Positions 51,058 through 64,000 of a stretch of DNA of 64,000 nt are shown one piece after another; the first letter of the stretch is position 1; each line of letters opens with the position of its first letter. The notes under the pieces were generated by a model. It did no database searches. It saw only the letters and a list, made by a program, of their open reading frames with translations, and was not told the DNA's origin. Made by a program: the position numbers and the translations under genes. Source of the stretch: Metopolophium dirhodum (taxonomy: Eukaryota > Arthropoda > Insecta > Hemiptera > Aphididae); NCBI RefSeq assembly GCF_019925205.1, contig NC_083560.1, positions 46,236,270 through 46,300,269 of the forward strand, read 5' to 3'.

Positions 51058-53784
51058 ACCGTATTTCATGAAAATAAATTGTGTATTTTTTGATTTGTTA
51101 AGTTCCTTCTGATCAATGAATCCACGGGCCACAGCTTGTCAAAGTCGATTTTGTAAAACCGGAATCATTGAAAAAAAAGTGTTGATATAGGCGATCGGTC
51201 AAAGGCCTCGCACCAATGTCATCGAATATGTGAAACTCTCTGTATATATATAAAACGCAAAGCGTTGAAACTTACTGTATACACCATGATTCTAATCAGC
51301 GATCCGCTATGAATATACGCAAGTGTAGGGTGAAGGGTAATATTTTTGGAATGAATTATCGTATCAAAACACGACAACATTTTGGCTAGGAGAGCTGTGG
51401 CGTATTGAAACATTCGTGGGGGGCTTGTATTATAGCGTGTACAGCGTGTTTCCGAGACTGCGGAAATGTCAGTCATCAACGTTCTCGTACAATATTTTGA
51501 CTTGTATACGACGCGATTTATTATTGCATTTAAATTTAACGTGGCACATACGCCACGGCCCACGACGTATACATTTTCAGTAGTATAATATTTTTTAGTT
51601 TCCTGAAGCAATAGGGTGCAAAAAAACAATACGACACATAGAAAATCATACAATATATTAATGAAGATATAATAAGAATTTTATTTATTTAATAAGTAAA
51701 ATAACTAAACGGATTTTGATAAACACGTAATATATACCGAAGGAATAGTTTTGACGTGCTATGCATAGTATATTATTATATTGTATTAGATTGATTTATT
51801 GACACGATTAACATATACATTTCCCATCACTAAAACGGGGGTGTATGGTATTTAATAGTACCTGGAAAATTGCCAAAAATAAACAATATCGACTGAAAAA
51901 CTGTTGCTTTCACTCCTTAGTATTATGTAACTTGGAATTTGGTAATTTGACGGCATGTAATGTGGTAGTTATTATTATTTTATTTTTTATCAAATCTTGT
52001 AAACTCATCGGAGGGTCTCTGTGGTGCGTGGACGTCGACAGTTTTTAGACGTGGCCCCGTAAAAAATAATGTGAACAAGTTAATCCCGGACTGTGCATCG
52101 TGTCGTGATGATGGTTATTTTCGCTCTAATTAAATGTATCTTAATAACGTTACAAACGTATGGTTATTTTTATATTTAATCATGTAGGCAGATGTAGGTG
52201 CGTTTATTTTAGGAATACAGTTGTACAATTAAATACTATGCTCTATATATTATAATATGTAAATTATATATACTCTGAAAATGGCTATGAAAGAAATCTA
52301 CGATAGAAAAATAATATACGCACCTCCTCTTATGTAAGAAAAAATTCAAAAATCTAATCGTTTTATAAGCCATTGAAGTTTAGACTATGCGTATTATTGG
52401 ATTAAGCACAGCGTTTGACAAATAGTTCGTAATCGAAAACACGTGTTTAAGAAACAAAGGTATTGATGCGTAAATGTGTGCGACTAAATATTTGATAAAA
52501 TTGGAAATTATAATAATAAAATAAAACGTGTACATTTCGAATTTTAGTGTCCTCGCCGATATGATAATATTATAATATAATACGTGTATAATAACAAACC
52601 TAATTGAAATTCGTTTGAAACCACCTTAGATCTAATATAGCGTGTTCAAATAAACATTTCCTGTATGTAAATACAATTTAGAAGTACCTATAAACGTGTA
52701 AATGGTATTCACATTATATGACATTTGATAAAATATTTATTGTTTGACTTATTAGGGGCTGTGAATTTAACGCACTAAAAAACTAAAAAATAACTTATAA
52801 TATCACATATACTTGTGCACTGAAAATTAACAAAACATGCCAAAATTGACAATATAATAATTTTTGGTATTTAAAATTTAAAAGCTGTAGGTACCTACGT
52901 AAACGAATAATACTTAAATAGTTAAATGTATTACAATATAAAAAATCATACTCAAACCCTCAAATATATGAAATTTCACATATTACAATGAAATTGTTTG
53001 TATACGAAATAAGTAATTATTATTTAATTTTGATCAAACTTTTAATTCCACAATACATAATATGAACATAAAGAAATCTAGAAATACATTTCATTCACAG
53101 CCCTGCATTTAATATTATATAATGTAATACACAGAAGGCCATTTATATTTATAGAAAGAGAGACAGACAAACAGAGCAACGTCGATTGTACCTACATTAA
53201 ATGTATATTTTAATATCGTAATGAAACAGACGACGATGACGACGATGTATGTATGCGGTTCGTAGCTCAATTTTTTTTCGTCTGTCGGTTTACTATTAAT
53301 AAATATGTATATATATATTATATACACACGTCACACGCGCGTTAAAATAATAATAATAATACTCAGGTGAAGGTATATGTAGTAATTTAAAAAAGTTTGT
53401 ACGATTTATGATTCCTATCGCACACGGGGGTTTGGACTTTTTATTTATTTCTATTTTTCGATTAACCAAATGGGTGTTTATTTCCTGCTCATGACGATAC
53501 CACCGTAGCAGCTCCGCGACCGGTGCTCGCCGACCTAACCGACACACGTCGACCTAAGCACATTTCGCTGCTGTGCTTGATGGGCGGATCCCGGGCACAT
53601 AATAAACGTGCGTATATATTATGACGTAGAGGTAGATACATAATATTATTATAATGTCGTAAAAATCAATTTATATCGACCGTCTGTACAATTCGCGTTC
53701 GTTTTCGACAAACGCGCGTATCTCGTGTAGTAGTAGTCTTGTCGTGTCTATCTGCTGCAGATGGCGTTAGCGGTACACGTTGAA

Positions 53785-53792
53785 GGGGGGGG

Positions 53793-53830
<38 letters not shown>
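53785..53830. repeat. G-run and (GA)n microsatellite
   Basis: Eleven G at 53785-53795 are followed directly by an AG/GA run to 53830. Confidence 0.95.
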
Positions 53831-53833
<3 letters not shown>

Positions 53834-55127
53834 GAAATAAATACAATAATCGTTAACCGAGAAGAATTCGAATCTAAATAGGTTTAGTAATATCCCGCGA
53901 TCGCCCAGTAATAATTTATATCAATTCAATCGTCAATATTAAAATACGTATGTAAATGTTTTGGTATATATTATATTATTGAACGAGTCGACCCGTGAGA
54001 ATTCGAGGTAACGTGGCGTGATGATAACTAATCGGAAATCATTAAAAACATTATTTAATTATTTTATATATTGCGCATTATACCTGCGTTAATTATTATG
54101 AATTTTTACAAATTTCAAATTTTTTTTTTTTAGTATGTAGTTACCTGGTAGGTACTTACCTAGTCTTTCTTTAATTCATCAAGAAATCAGAGATCTGAGA
54201 CTCGGATGAGTGATAAATATTAATATTGTCATTTATATGACGTAGAACTCGTAGAACTTGTTTTCAATAAAAGTGTTTTTTTTTATATATATCTTTCGTC
54301 ACATTAGATAGGTACGTAAAATATACCACATCTACTGCAAAACATCTACCTACTACAATCATCGCAATTTTTTCTTGTTACTAATTATATGCGAAACATA
54401 TCTTCACATAATAATTATTATAAGTCGAAAGCCAGCCGCGAAGATTGAAACGTCAAAACGTTTGTGAAATCGAATACTGCAGCAGTAGCAAACACGCGTG
54501 CATCTACAGATACATATATTAATATATAATAATATGTTAAGGGCTTTCATATCGAATTATCATCGATCTGTCACCTTACATGCACAGAATACTGCCACAA
54601 CAGCACGTTACATACTATTAGTCACGCACAAAACAATAATTTTATACCATTACACTATTATAATAATATATTGTCTTAAAATTAAAACCCAATATAATAT
54701 AATATACATTATAAAAACGATTTTTTTTCATATTATTTGTAAATATACGTGTTGAAAATTGTGTGAAACAGTAGTTTATAATATAGCAGCTATTATATAT
54801 TGTTAAATATTATTACTATATTTTAAATACTCCAACGATAGTGATAAATAATATAATAAATTATAAAGCTAGTTTTGGGAAAATAATTAACGAACGCGCC
54901 TTCGACAGACGACCACGGTATAATACTGATATTCATCGATGTGGAAAAAAAACCCAAAACGAGTTTTCGTATGAAAATGACAAGAAACTTGAGAACAACA
55001 TCTCTTTTTTTTACCCGTCTAAATTACATCGGTCACTTGGGTCCAATTTATTATCTCAGTCGAACGCGTGAATGTCTATAAAAACAGATGCAACAGCAAC
55101 GTGTCGAAATGTTATTGTTCCCAAATG

Positions 55128-55147
55128 TATATATATATATATATATA
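55128..55147. repeat. (AT)n microsatellite
   Basis: An AT run of about 20 bases. Confidence 0.88.
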
Positions 55148-55384
55148 CCTATTTATATGCGTATCACCATGAAGATCTAACAATTTTACATTTAAAAATA
55201 TGTCTTGTAACCATCGTATTACGCTGCATCCTGAATATTATACACTTATTAGTTACAAGCCGTGTTTGTTCAGTTTTTTACTGTTTTCTAGAAACCGCAA
55301 AAGACTTTACAAATTCATTTATAATATGAAGTCGTAATATATAATATAATAAACTATACCTATATAAACTAGATAGGTACATAT

Positions 55385-55985
55385 AAACTTTATATCATTT
55401 GGTAAGCTCAAACTGCGCTTTTTGTTCCAAAAAAAACCGTAGAAATTGGGTTCAAAAAATGAGATCCATTTCCATTTAAAAATTCTAATATGGCGAGGCT
55501 GGGGAAATGGACCTGATTCGTAGGATTATAATACTTAGATATGGTTTTGCTAGAATGTAAAATATTCGTAATATTGGAACTAGTATTAACTATAGTTTGA
55601 CCATTTATACAAATTATGTTGTTAGATTAATACAATTTTCAAATAATCATATTCTTCATATCTTAATATAAACGATAAACCCATTACCGCGGACATTTTA
55701 TCCTTAAATAACTCAAAGTTTAATACCTAACTCAACACCTAGTCGTACGAATTTTGATTTCGATACGTCAAATTGTTTAGAAAAATTATCCACTGAATAA
55801 TTTACAATTGAAAATAGAGGTTCTCACTTGAAAAATAGAAGTTTGTATCTCCACAGGACACTCCTTAAATATTACAAAAAATATCATGAATTTGAAAACA
55901 GTCAATTTAAAAATTCCAAAAATCAGGTTTTGATGAACTGCATTATTGAAGAAAAAAAAGGGGCGAGCCTTTTTGTTGGATTACT
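55385..55985. mobile_element. Third copy of the 34.6-kb MITE family
   Basis: The right end on the minus strand reads ATACAGAGTAATCCAACAAA, then AAGGCTCGCCCC and a T-run, with CCTGATTTTTGGAATTTTTA after it, as in the copies at 34.6 and 36.9 kb. The interior has CCCATTACCGCGGACATTTT, then ATCCTTAAATAACTC, the shared core of the family. The left boundary is approximate. Confidence 0.6.
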
Positions 55986-58804
55986 CTGTATATCTGTATT
56001 TTAATTATTATATTTAACCCTTTTTCATTAGGTGTAAAAAGGCATATTATATATTATGTGCAATTTGACAATCCTGCTCTTCTTTCAGCGTAAAACATAA
56101 TATATCTGTGCATCGTAATATCTGCACTTTATTATTTCATGTTGCTGTATGCTATGGCCTATATTATTATAAATTGATATTACCTGCGATATTCTGTATA
56201 CTCTGCCAGTTACGGTTGTTTTATATTTTAAATAAAAATGTTAATGTTTACGGACGCTGGAAATATTTATTTTAAAGGAATAAAAACTTGTACAAGAATT
56301 ATTATTCTATTCCAATTAACGGTCTTGAAAATATAATTGAAAATTTATTGTATATTTGTCGCCATGCAAATGAAATTATTTTAGTTTTTAAGTCAGCAAA
56401 CACGCAGTTGTTAAAGTGGGTAGACGAGCGAATTCGCTTTGAAATTCTGTAAGACGAATAATTAGATAATTATTTAACTTAGGTTGTTAAAGTAGTTATT
56501 ATTATTTGGATATCAAAAACAGTAGTGACTTCTAAGATAAAATGTTATACGCATTATATTTTATATTATACTAAAGGTGAACGGTTATTTTAATTTAAAA
56601 TTAAATAAACATTGTAAAATAAATAATTAACATATTTTATTTGTTATTATTCGCGTGTAAGATTGTATTAAATACTAAAAACGAAATAAAAGTGCGCAAG
56701 TAAATGATATATCATATAAATAACTTCATCTTCATATTTTTAAATATACATTTACGTTATTTAAAAAAAAAAGTAATATAGATATATCTAGTATATCTCG
56801 AAAAAATATGAAATGTCCTGTCACATGATAACTTGAAATTATGATTAAAAAATATATTTGCAATAAACATACAAATGTACGGATTAAATAACTACTGTTT
56901 GGTAATAAAAGTGATTCCTGTAGTAAATATTACAGCGGGTGGGTTAGGGAGGTAAATTGTTATAAATAAAATCGTGTCAGTAAAAAACTTTATCGACTAC
57001 CGGCTTTTCGGTCCGATGGCGATACTATATACGCATATTATATACCTATAAGTATAGTTGTTACAGCCGTAACTCGACGAGTCGCGAGCACTGACTGCAA
57101 TTACGTCGCGAAATATATTATATTTTTACTTCGTTTCAGAGACGATTTAATTTCGAAATTCTTTAATTGAATAAATTATATAAAAATACCTACCTACATC
57201 GTCGTCTTCGGTACGATCCGATAAGCGGTAGTTATTTTAATTATAGTCACAATAATTTTTGTTTTTCTCTCTTGTCCGAATCATAGCAGTATTCCAGTAA
57301 GAAAAATAATACACACAGTATTATGATGTATATAGGTAAGTATAGTAGGTTCCCACCTAAAAATGCTTAAGACGTTGTTCTAACTTCGATCTATACAATA
57401 TAACATGATTTAATAATTATTATTATCTGAAATTAAATACCTTTACAGCCGCGGTGTAAGCGATGCGTTTTTTAATCGAACCGAATATCTGTTCGATTGC
57501 ACACGCGTTACACTATCGAACCGTACCTATGATCGGTAAAAAAAATTGTTTGCACATATTAAGTAGGTATACCCGATAAATTTATACTGAATAGCGTTCA
57601 GCCAAAAATATAATGTACAGACGCCACGGCGGTTTGATCGCGTATTAATAACGCGTATCTACGCTATTATTATACAAAATGTTTTTAAGTACATGAAAAT
57701 CGTATAAGGATGGATATTATATTACAATATAATAATAATTCGCCACTCTAGAACAATACTGCCACAACTCAAAAAGTATAGTTTTGAGAAAAAGCGATTT
57801 GAAGTTTAAATCTAATATTTTTCTTTACCTATATGCGTTTGGAACTAAAAACTATTAAATACCTACTTCCAAACATACTTTATAATATGACTTTTTCAAA
57901 TATTATGAAATATACTCTCATAAACCCAAAAAGTTAGTCTTGTGGGTTTTGACAATTTTTTAAGTTAATGCAAGTCATCTGTTTTTAAACTTTAAGAACT
58001 AATATTGATAATTAAATAACAATAAAATTATGTGAAATAGTATGTTACAAGAATGAAAGGCCGATTTTTGAATCTTTGTGAACATTTGTGAACATTTGTC
58101 AAGAGTGATATTTATGAATTATCACATCACAATCGACAAATATCAAAAATATCGTTTTTTGTATTCAGGGTAATTATTTACTTTGATAATATAAGATCGA
58201 TAAATTATCCGTAGGCATTTTACCGATGAAATTTGATCATCACTGATGTTTTATCTTGTGTTATTACTATAATTATAATAAATTATATACGCATCAAATT
58301 ATGTACCTTACTACTATAGTATACCTACCTATATCATTAGTCAAATAGTAGTAACGTTATAGGAACGGATGCAATAATTATAGTTGCATTTTAAAATGTA
58401 TAGCATCAACAGAAAATGATAAATGCTTTGAATAATAGAAGAAAAATATCCGAATCGACCATTGTTGTTACCGAATAATATTTTCATACAAAAAAATATA
58501 ATATTATAATAGCAAGAAACTATTAAAACTTGTATTTTTGAAGAATTGACTGGTTCACCTTAAAACACTCACCCTGTATATATGTATGTTTGCATAATGT
58601 ATACGTATACATTATAATATTAAACAGTTGAAATTTAAATGTATTCCCAAGAAAGTTTAATTTCTTCGTATAATTCATAAACGGCCGTACGGTATTAAGT
58701 GTTTTAATTAGTTTCAGATCTCTCGACAGAAACTTGTATAAATATAATTTGCATTTGTATTTGTATTTCGAATCATTTTTTATTTTATTTTTTAAGATAA
58801 ATGA

Positions 58805-58807
<3 letters not shown>

Positions 58808-58845
<38 letters not shown>
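58808..58845. repeat. (TA)n microsatellite
   Basis: A TA run of about 38 bases, the longest in the window. Confidence 0.93.
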
Positions 58846-58849
<4 letters not shown>

Positions 58850-59639
58850 CAAACACCGCGTTATATATGAATCGTAAATTAATTAAATCTCTGATAAAAT
58901 ATTTAAAAAAAAACGTACCATCATATACAGTACACTCATAGGTACGTATATACACGACGATCTGCATTCGTTTCGCTTCTGTATATATATAGCTAGTAGC
59001 AGCGTTGTAAAAAAATACATTTTTAATTAATTCCAAAAACGACGATTTTTATCAGGTCCTTTGGAACGGTAGGTATACTGCTGGCGCATATAACTGACAG
59101 TTGCGTGTACAATAACCTATGCCTATGGTTATGCGTACTTACTGACTATCTACTTGTGTTGGTTATACATTATGTGATACGTTTATAATATTATAGGCTG
59201 CAACTCGATCGTTTTGCTTGGTTTTCAAACGACGCGACAGTTGGTGGATGGAATATTATATTTTGACAGTGGTTACGTCAACAAACTAGTGATAATAATT
59301 TAGTCATAGAAATATTATGATGTTAATATTATATTTATGTAGGTATTTGATTTTCGAAAAAAAATTTCTAAAAAAAGACTTAGTTGATAACTAATTTTCT
59401 GAAAAATTAGTGTTAGTGGTTAAAATTATCACGTATTGTAAACTGTATACTTGAATTACTATGTGAAATGATATTATGGCCAGCTCGGAACCGTATTTAT
59501 TGGATGAAAGACACGTGTGTAACATAAGTATAATATATATTTTATCGCAAACTAGACAATAACTCAGAAAATAAAAGGAAACACATTTTTTTATCTAGAT
59601 GAAATGATAGTAAAACTAATATTAAAAATAGAATTGGCT

Positions 59640-59765
59640 CACAAACTTTCTAAATAAAAATAAATAAATTTTAAAAAAATGTCTCGTATAAAATCGTGTT
59701 TATTAATTATTATATTTCCCGAGATGTTATCCGGTTTTCGATGTAAATGAACCACCCTGTACATA
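59640..59765. mobile_element. Possible transposon end
   Basis: On the minus strand it begins TGTACAGGGTGGTTCATTTA, then CATCGAAAACCGGATAAC. ACAGGGTG-type ends mark several other inverted-repeat elements of this window, and CACCCTGTACA recurs at about 63247. The partner end was not found. Confidence 0.3.
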
Positions 59766-61531
59766 CATTATGTTGTGTGCGATTACAATATTTTTCTAAT
59801 AAACATAATATATATTTATACAGAAGTACTGCGGCATTACAAACAGCATATTATATGAAACGTAAAACGTAAGTACTATGGTACTATAAAATATTGCATG
59901 CCGGTGTGGGTAGGTAGTGTTGTCGGCGATGGTGTGTGGTGTGAGGAGTGAGTGTGTAGAAAAATAATAAAGTTTATTAGTTGGCGTCGTTTCGGGGAAA
60001 ATTATTTAGAGCTGCGCTTTAACACCCCTGACAGTATACAGATATATATATATATACCCACACCTGTACACACGTACCTATTTATGAATTATATTTCGTA
60101 CGATATGCTCGTAAAGATGTTTCATACACCTTATCCACGCATTGTTCTGCCCTTCTATATATATAAAATATATATATAAACGAATGTGTGTGGAAGAGAC
60201 GGTCCCTACGCCGCCGACGGGTATTTGAGAACATAATGTTTTTTCGCGAAGCTCCCGAGATTATAATAATAGTGCACGTTTGCTCGTATACAATAGAGGA
60301 TAGATCATTGATATATATAATAATACATCCATTATACGTAATGTACAATATGTTATCAAGCCATGCGCGTGTCGCTGCACTGTCGAAATGCTTTCTCGAA
60401 ATAAAAATAATAATCTATATTATAAGCCACCGAAATAATTCAAAGACGTCTCAAAATACGTTTCTCGAGAATATATTAACAGCTAGGTATAAATGGTATA
60501 ATAATATGTTATAATATATAACATATATAATATATATATTATAAATTAACTTGTCCCACGGCTGACTGACAGATTCATCACCGCCAAAGCTTATGATCAC
60601 CTATATGAAATTTGGTTACTAGTTTTGTTTTATGATGTACGACCCACTAAGAAAGGATTTTTTGAAATTCGCATTTTATATGGATCTTTCTAAAACAAGG
60701 ATTTTGATATTCACGGTAGAAATTGAAACTTTTTATTTGCTTATAAATTACTGTTGCCATTGATTACTTGTGCAGATCAGGTACATCAAGCATGTGTGCA
60801 ATCGTTGCGTTAACAACACGGTCACCATGGGTGCAATTTCAATGAAAAAACTGGGGGTACTGAAAATTTGAATACATCGAAATTGAAAATCCGATGATCG
60901 ATTCTTTTATAAGTAATAATCCTATACTCTATGTATTAGGACATAATATATGAATGTTTGAGTATATCATATTGTAGATATTCTGAGTTTAAAATCTACT
61001 GTTATGTAGGTACATAAAACAGTGAATAAATTTCATATATTGTACCTATATAACTATTCGGGTCGTGCTAGTATTTGAATAAATATTACCGATTCATTTA
61101 CCATTCAAAAACCATATTAATCTTTATAATATATTTTAATTTTCAACCTACTTAAATCCTTATGGTACTTACGTATAAAGTAGAATAACTATTGAAAAAT
61201 AAATACTTGATCGAGTATTTCGGTTTTGACAAAAAAAAAGGTTTTCGTTTGACGACGAATAAAAGTTTGCACCACACTAGACACTATATATAATTAATAT
61301 TTATTATAGGTAGATACACCTTTAATAGTAAATTATTTCCAAGTATACGTCTTGGAAATATGCGGCGTTGAATTAATAAACTCGTTTCAGAATAATGTCA
61401 AAAACTGAAATCCGTTAATGGACGTGAGTATTTACATGGGTATCGTGATGTTGGTGGTGAAAATATGGCTTGGCGAATATATATATAATATTAAAATAAA
61501 TTATAAACATGCGGTTTGGCCGAGTACTAAC

Positions 61532-61753
61532 CTTCGGAGCAAATTTGACGTTCAAATGGATTTTCGTCTGTAACTTTTTGTCAACAGCCGAGTTGTGTGC
61601 CTGACACGATATCGACGTGTTGTGGTGTTCCATTTTCGGTATGAATCTCAGAACTGATTTGGTTGTAAACCGTTTGCTCTCAGCCGCCATGGCCTCGATG
61701 GACGTCTCAGTGCCATCCTCGATCACTTTGCCGTAACCGTCAGTCCATGTGAT
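61532..61753 (-). CDS. rst/kirre: Exon encoding second half of Ig domain 2 of Roughest/Kirre-like receptor
   Basis: This exon is 222 bp, exactly 74 codons, entered and left in phase 0. Its acceptor is the minus-strand TAG ending at 61754, after a T-rich tract, and its donor is GTTAGT at 61531-61526. The peptide starts ITWTDGYGKV and ends LNVKFAPK. The Trp near residue 3 is the core tryptophan of an Ig fold, and the Cys in SISCQAHNS near residue 50 is the second disulfide cysteine; the partner cysteine lies in the upstream exon, outside the window. The segment KMEHHNTSISCQA closely resembles the second Ig domain of fly Roughest/Kirre, where an EHHNT..CQAQN run is characteristic. NTS is a potential N-glycosylation site. 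An internal GTG at 61726-61724 is an ordinary valine codon, not a start. This is the first exon in transcription order within the window. Confidence 0.9.
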
Positions 61754-64000
61754 CTATACCGCAAAAAAAATATTTCAATTAGTAAATAGTTGCGATGCAT
61801 TGAAATATAAGTAGTTGTGTTCCAAAAAATGATTATTATAACAAACAAAATCGCACAGAGGTGGCCCACAATGAATACGAAATCTCATTGTCATCGAGTT
61901 GAATATTATAATGATAGAAAGCTTATTGAAAAAGCAGTACATGTGGAGACAAGTTATATTATATATATCAAACAATTTTTATTATATTATAATCGTTATA
62001 GTATTATATTGATGTTATTGTTTAATAACGGCGTACCTATACAGAAAACAATTTTTTTTTTCATTTCTAAACATGAAATTTAAACACGCTCCTACAAATT
62101 TTACATTTTGATGTAAGTTGTCACCTATATACCTACCTATTTCGTAATACATAATATTGAACGTCGTATATCGTTTAGGCGAGTGTATATTATTTTGTTA
62201 TAACAATATTATTGTTGTCGTTGTTGTTGTTGTGTCCAAACGAGACCGACTATTTCCGTCTGCAGGTTTTCAATTTTAAAATTAATCGAATACACAATGT
62301 AATACATTTTTACGGTTTTAAAATACCATAATTAAATTACACCAAAAATATTATGTGTTTTTTTTAAAAATAAATTAACCAGTGACCACTAAACCCTGTA
62401 ATTACAATACGTATATATATATTTAGGTATACAGTGAGCCGTATAAATACGTGATGTAATTTGCACGTAACTATATTATACACTTGCAATTTACACGGCC
62501 GGTTTGCACCTATATAATAATATATGTGCTGTTGCAGGACTCTACGCGATTACATTACACACCGCTGGTTCACGTGATTTATTATAATAAGCGGTGATCA
62601 TCGCACTCTGTACACAATATATTATCATATTATGCCTTACACTGCAGTACTTCAACGGTCAGGACGTAAACAGTACGAACATATAACCTCACCACGTCTG
62701 ACAGTGTATATTAAGTATATATGTATAGACTAAATAACAGTTGGCCGAAAAAAGGTTGTTTTTCTGCTTCAGTTTTTCTCGATACCACGCGAAATCGATT
62801 TCACTACACAACAATAATAGTACATAATACATTATACTGCAGGCACATGATATGTATTGTATTGTATTATATTATATTATAATTACACGATTAAACTTTA
62901 TAGTTTTTGCCGTTTGAATTCGATCAGATTTGCGACGTGCATCCCCACCTATATATTATATTCTATATGTACACATCGATACATACGGGCCAGCAGTGTA
63001 AATATAGTGGGGTTGGTATTCCCTTGTACCGGGAACCGATGCAATATAATATTATGAAATTTTCCGGATTCGAATAAACGATAACACATAGGTACCTATT
63101 ATATTTTCGTATATTTTGTTTTAACGGTAAAGGGCGACAGCTGTTATCGAAATTTGGAAATAAAGCAAATCATAATAATATAAGATCGCTGTTGTATAAC
63201 GTCCTCGAAAAGTACTCGACAATTGTATAACGATAAAAATGTAAATCACCCTGTACATAAACTAATTATAAGGGCTGTGGTATATGGTAGCGTTGACGTG
63301 CGACGTCTGCTGCAGTAATGCGTGTTTATATATACATACACTCACACACGCACACACGCACACACGTATATAATTGTGGTGGTCGCACCCCTCGTAGAAT
63401 AAAAAAATATATACAGGAGGGTGTTGAAATTTTCATCTCTAGACGTTTATTCCCATACGTCAAACCATATACGAACGTATCCGCTTTTAGAGTTCGGTAC
63501 CGTTGCACGAGCCGGATTTAGTCAACGGTTCTAAATTTAACTCGCGGCTCACCGACAGACGGACGACCGTCGCTTTTCCGTTTTCACTTCCAATATTCTC
63601 ATATATAATAGTCGATATACACAAACACACTCACACGACTAGGTATATATAAAGTATACGTTGGTTAGGGGAGGTTTCACTGTGTATCATGCAGTGTTGT
63701 CGTGTTTATTATATATTATTTATTATAACCTCCAATCCGTAGCATCTCTAATATATATTTTCAATTAACACTCCCGAAAGATTTTCGTTTAAGCAATTTA
63801 TATTTAGTCAACCATCACAGTTCGATATAACTTCCGGACTTTCCCCTCTACCGACACAGAAAAAAAAGCGCATAGGGAATAATATTTCACATTTTAATAA
63901 AGTACACGTGATAAACCCCTGTGACCTATTATTTTGTTAAAAAATTACCTCTAAAAAATAAAACCCTAGTCTGTCTAGATAATATATTGTGTATACGCGT
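61754..64000. other. Intron upstream of the Ig2 exon, right edge of window
   Basis: No exon for the signal peptide, Ig1 or the first half of Ig2 is visible here on the minus strand. The segment contains short GTT and TA repeats near 62210-62235 and 62405-62420, a CA-like patch near 63345-63365, and a Tigger-like fragment at 63664-63684. The exons that encode the receptor's N terminus must start beyond 64000. Confidence 0.65.
63664..63684. mobile_element. Tigger-like end fragment
   Basis: GTTAGGGGAGGTTTCACTGT is identical to the right end of the element at 33988-34129. No other part of the element is visible around it. Confidence 0.45.

Larger units (their letters stand above)
34444..61531. 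other. 27-kb intron between the Ig2 and Ig3 exons
   Basis: This is by far the largest intron seen and carries transposons, microsatellites and all three GC islands. I found no additional exon of the receptor in it. Segments not covered by other entries (for example 47.2-50.5, 51.1-53.7 and 56.0-61.5 kb) are AT-rich with TATAATATTATA-like words and short, unsupported open frames, including 51219-51653 (144 codons, minus strand). Confidence 0.65.
13188..61753 (-). other. rst/kirre: Roughest/Kirre-family adhesion receptor gene, partial locus (six internal exons)
   Basis: The six exons listed separately join into one open frame of 1,150 coding bases (about 383 residues) with no stop. Splice phases in transcription order are 0, 1, 0, 0 and 1, with phase 1 leaving the last exon, and every donor is GT and every acceptor AG. 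The translated order is half of Ig2, Ig3, Ig4, Ig5, a transmembrane helix and a basic juxtamembrane segment. This matches the five-Ig layout of Drosophila Roughest and Kirre, vertebrate Kirrel/NEPH and worm SYG-1, which act at the plasma membrane in cell recognition such as myoblast fusion, eye cell sorting and synapse or axon targeting. The N-terminal exons (signal peptide, Ig1, first half of Ig2) are beyond 64000 and the rest of the cytoplasmic tail is left of 13188. Rst and Kirre are paralogues in flies, and I cannot tell which one this is closer to. Introns in transcription order are 27,088, 9,496, 1,350, 8,857 and 625 bp. Confidence 0.9.

Noticed and set aside
51219..51653. Minus-strand frame of 144 codons
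   Set aside because: Length alone could arise by chance in 64 kb. No recognisable domain, and it lies inside the receptor intron without splice signals in the same frame.
1..64000. CRISPR arrays, operons, phage or bacterial genes
   Set aside because: All regular repeats are microsatellites, transposon ends or subterminal arrays; there are no spacers, no ribosome-binding-site-led gene clusters and no long prokaryotic frames.

Overview
This is a 64-kb piece of an AT-rich animal genome, and it looks like part of an insect chromosome. Base composition and the constantly recurring GTAGGTACCTAT-like and ATAATATTATAAT-like words suggest an aphid; that assignment is inference. Nothing points to a bacterial or viral genome: there are no long open reading frames, the coding sequence is split by GT-AG introns, and old transposable elements are common.

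The only real gene I can support runs right to left on the minus strand and fills nearly the whole window. Six internal exons (61532-61753, 34191-34443, 24567-24694, 22935-23216, 13936-14077, 13188-13310) join in frame, with matching splice phases at all five junctions. They give about 383 residues of a cell-adhesion receptor of the Roughest/Kirre (irregular chiasm C-roughest; vertebrate Kirrel/NEPH, worm SYG-1) family: the second half of Ig domain 2, Ig3, Ig4, Ig5, one transmembrane helix and a basic stop-transfer segment. The signal peptide, Ig1 and first half of Ig2 must lie beyond position 64000. The rest of the cytoplasmic tail must lie left of 13188, most likely outside the window. Introns are very uneven: about 27.1 kb, 9.5 kb, 1.35 kb, 8.9 kb and 0.6 kb in transcription order.

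The remaining sequence is intron filled with transposon debris and simple repeats. At the left edge (about 109-600) is a decayed reverse transcriptase of a non-LTR retrotransposon. Four hAT-like elements have 8-bp target-site duplications: 14311-16033, which keeps a broken BED-finger transposase start; 22201-22772; 40759-40967; and 50601-51049. Other elements are a Tigger/pogo-like MITE flanked by TA (33988-34129), a recurrent long-inverted-repeat family (34561-35178, 36860-37118, 55385-55985 and a partial copy near 29.3 kb), further foldback elements (16842-17385, 20546-21190, 25675-25930), a possible Helitron 3' end (23608-23638), and two LINE C-terminal scraps (31.6-31.76 kb on the plus strand; 38.69-38.81 kb on the minus strand).

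Three GC-richer islands (37.27-37.92, 39.95-40.22 and 44.75-45.56 kb) sit inside the 27-kb intron and are the best candidates for regulatory DNA. I found no tRNA or rRNA gene, no CRISPR array and no operon-like system. I do not see a convincing new biological system here; the most informative items are the split adhesion gene and the set of non-autonomous transposons in its introns.
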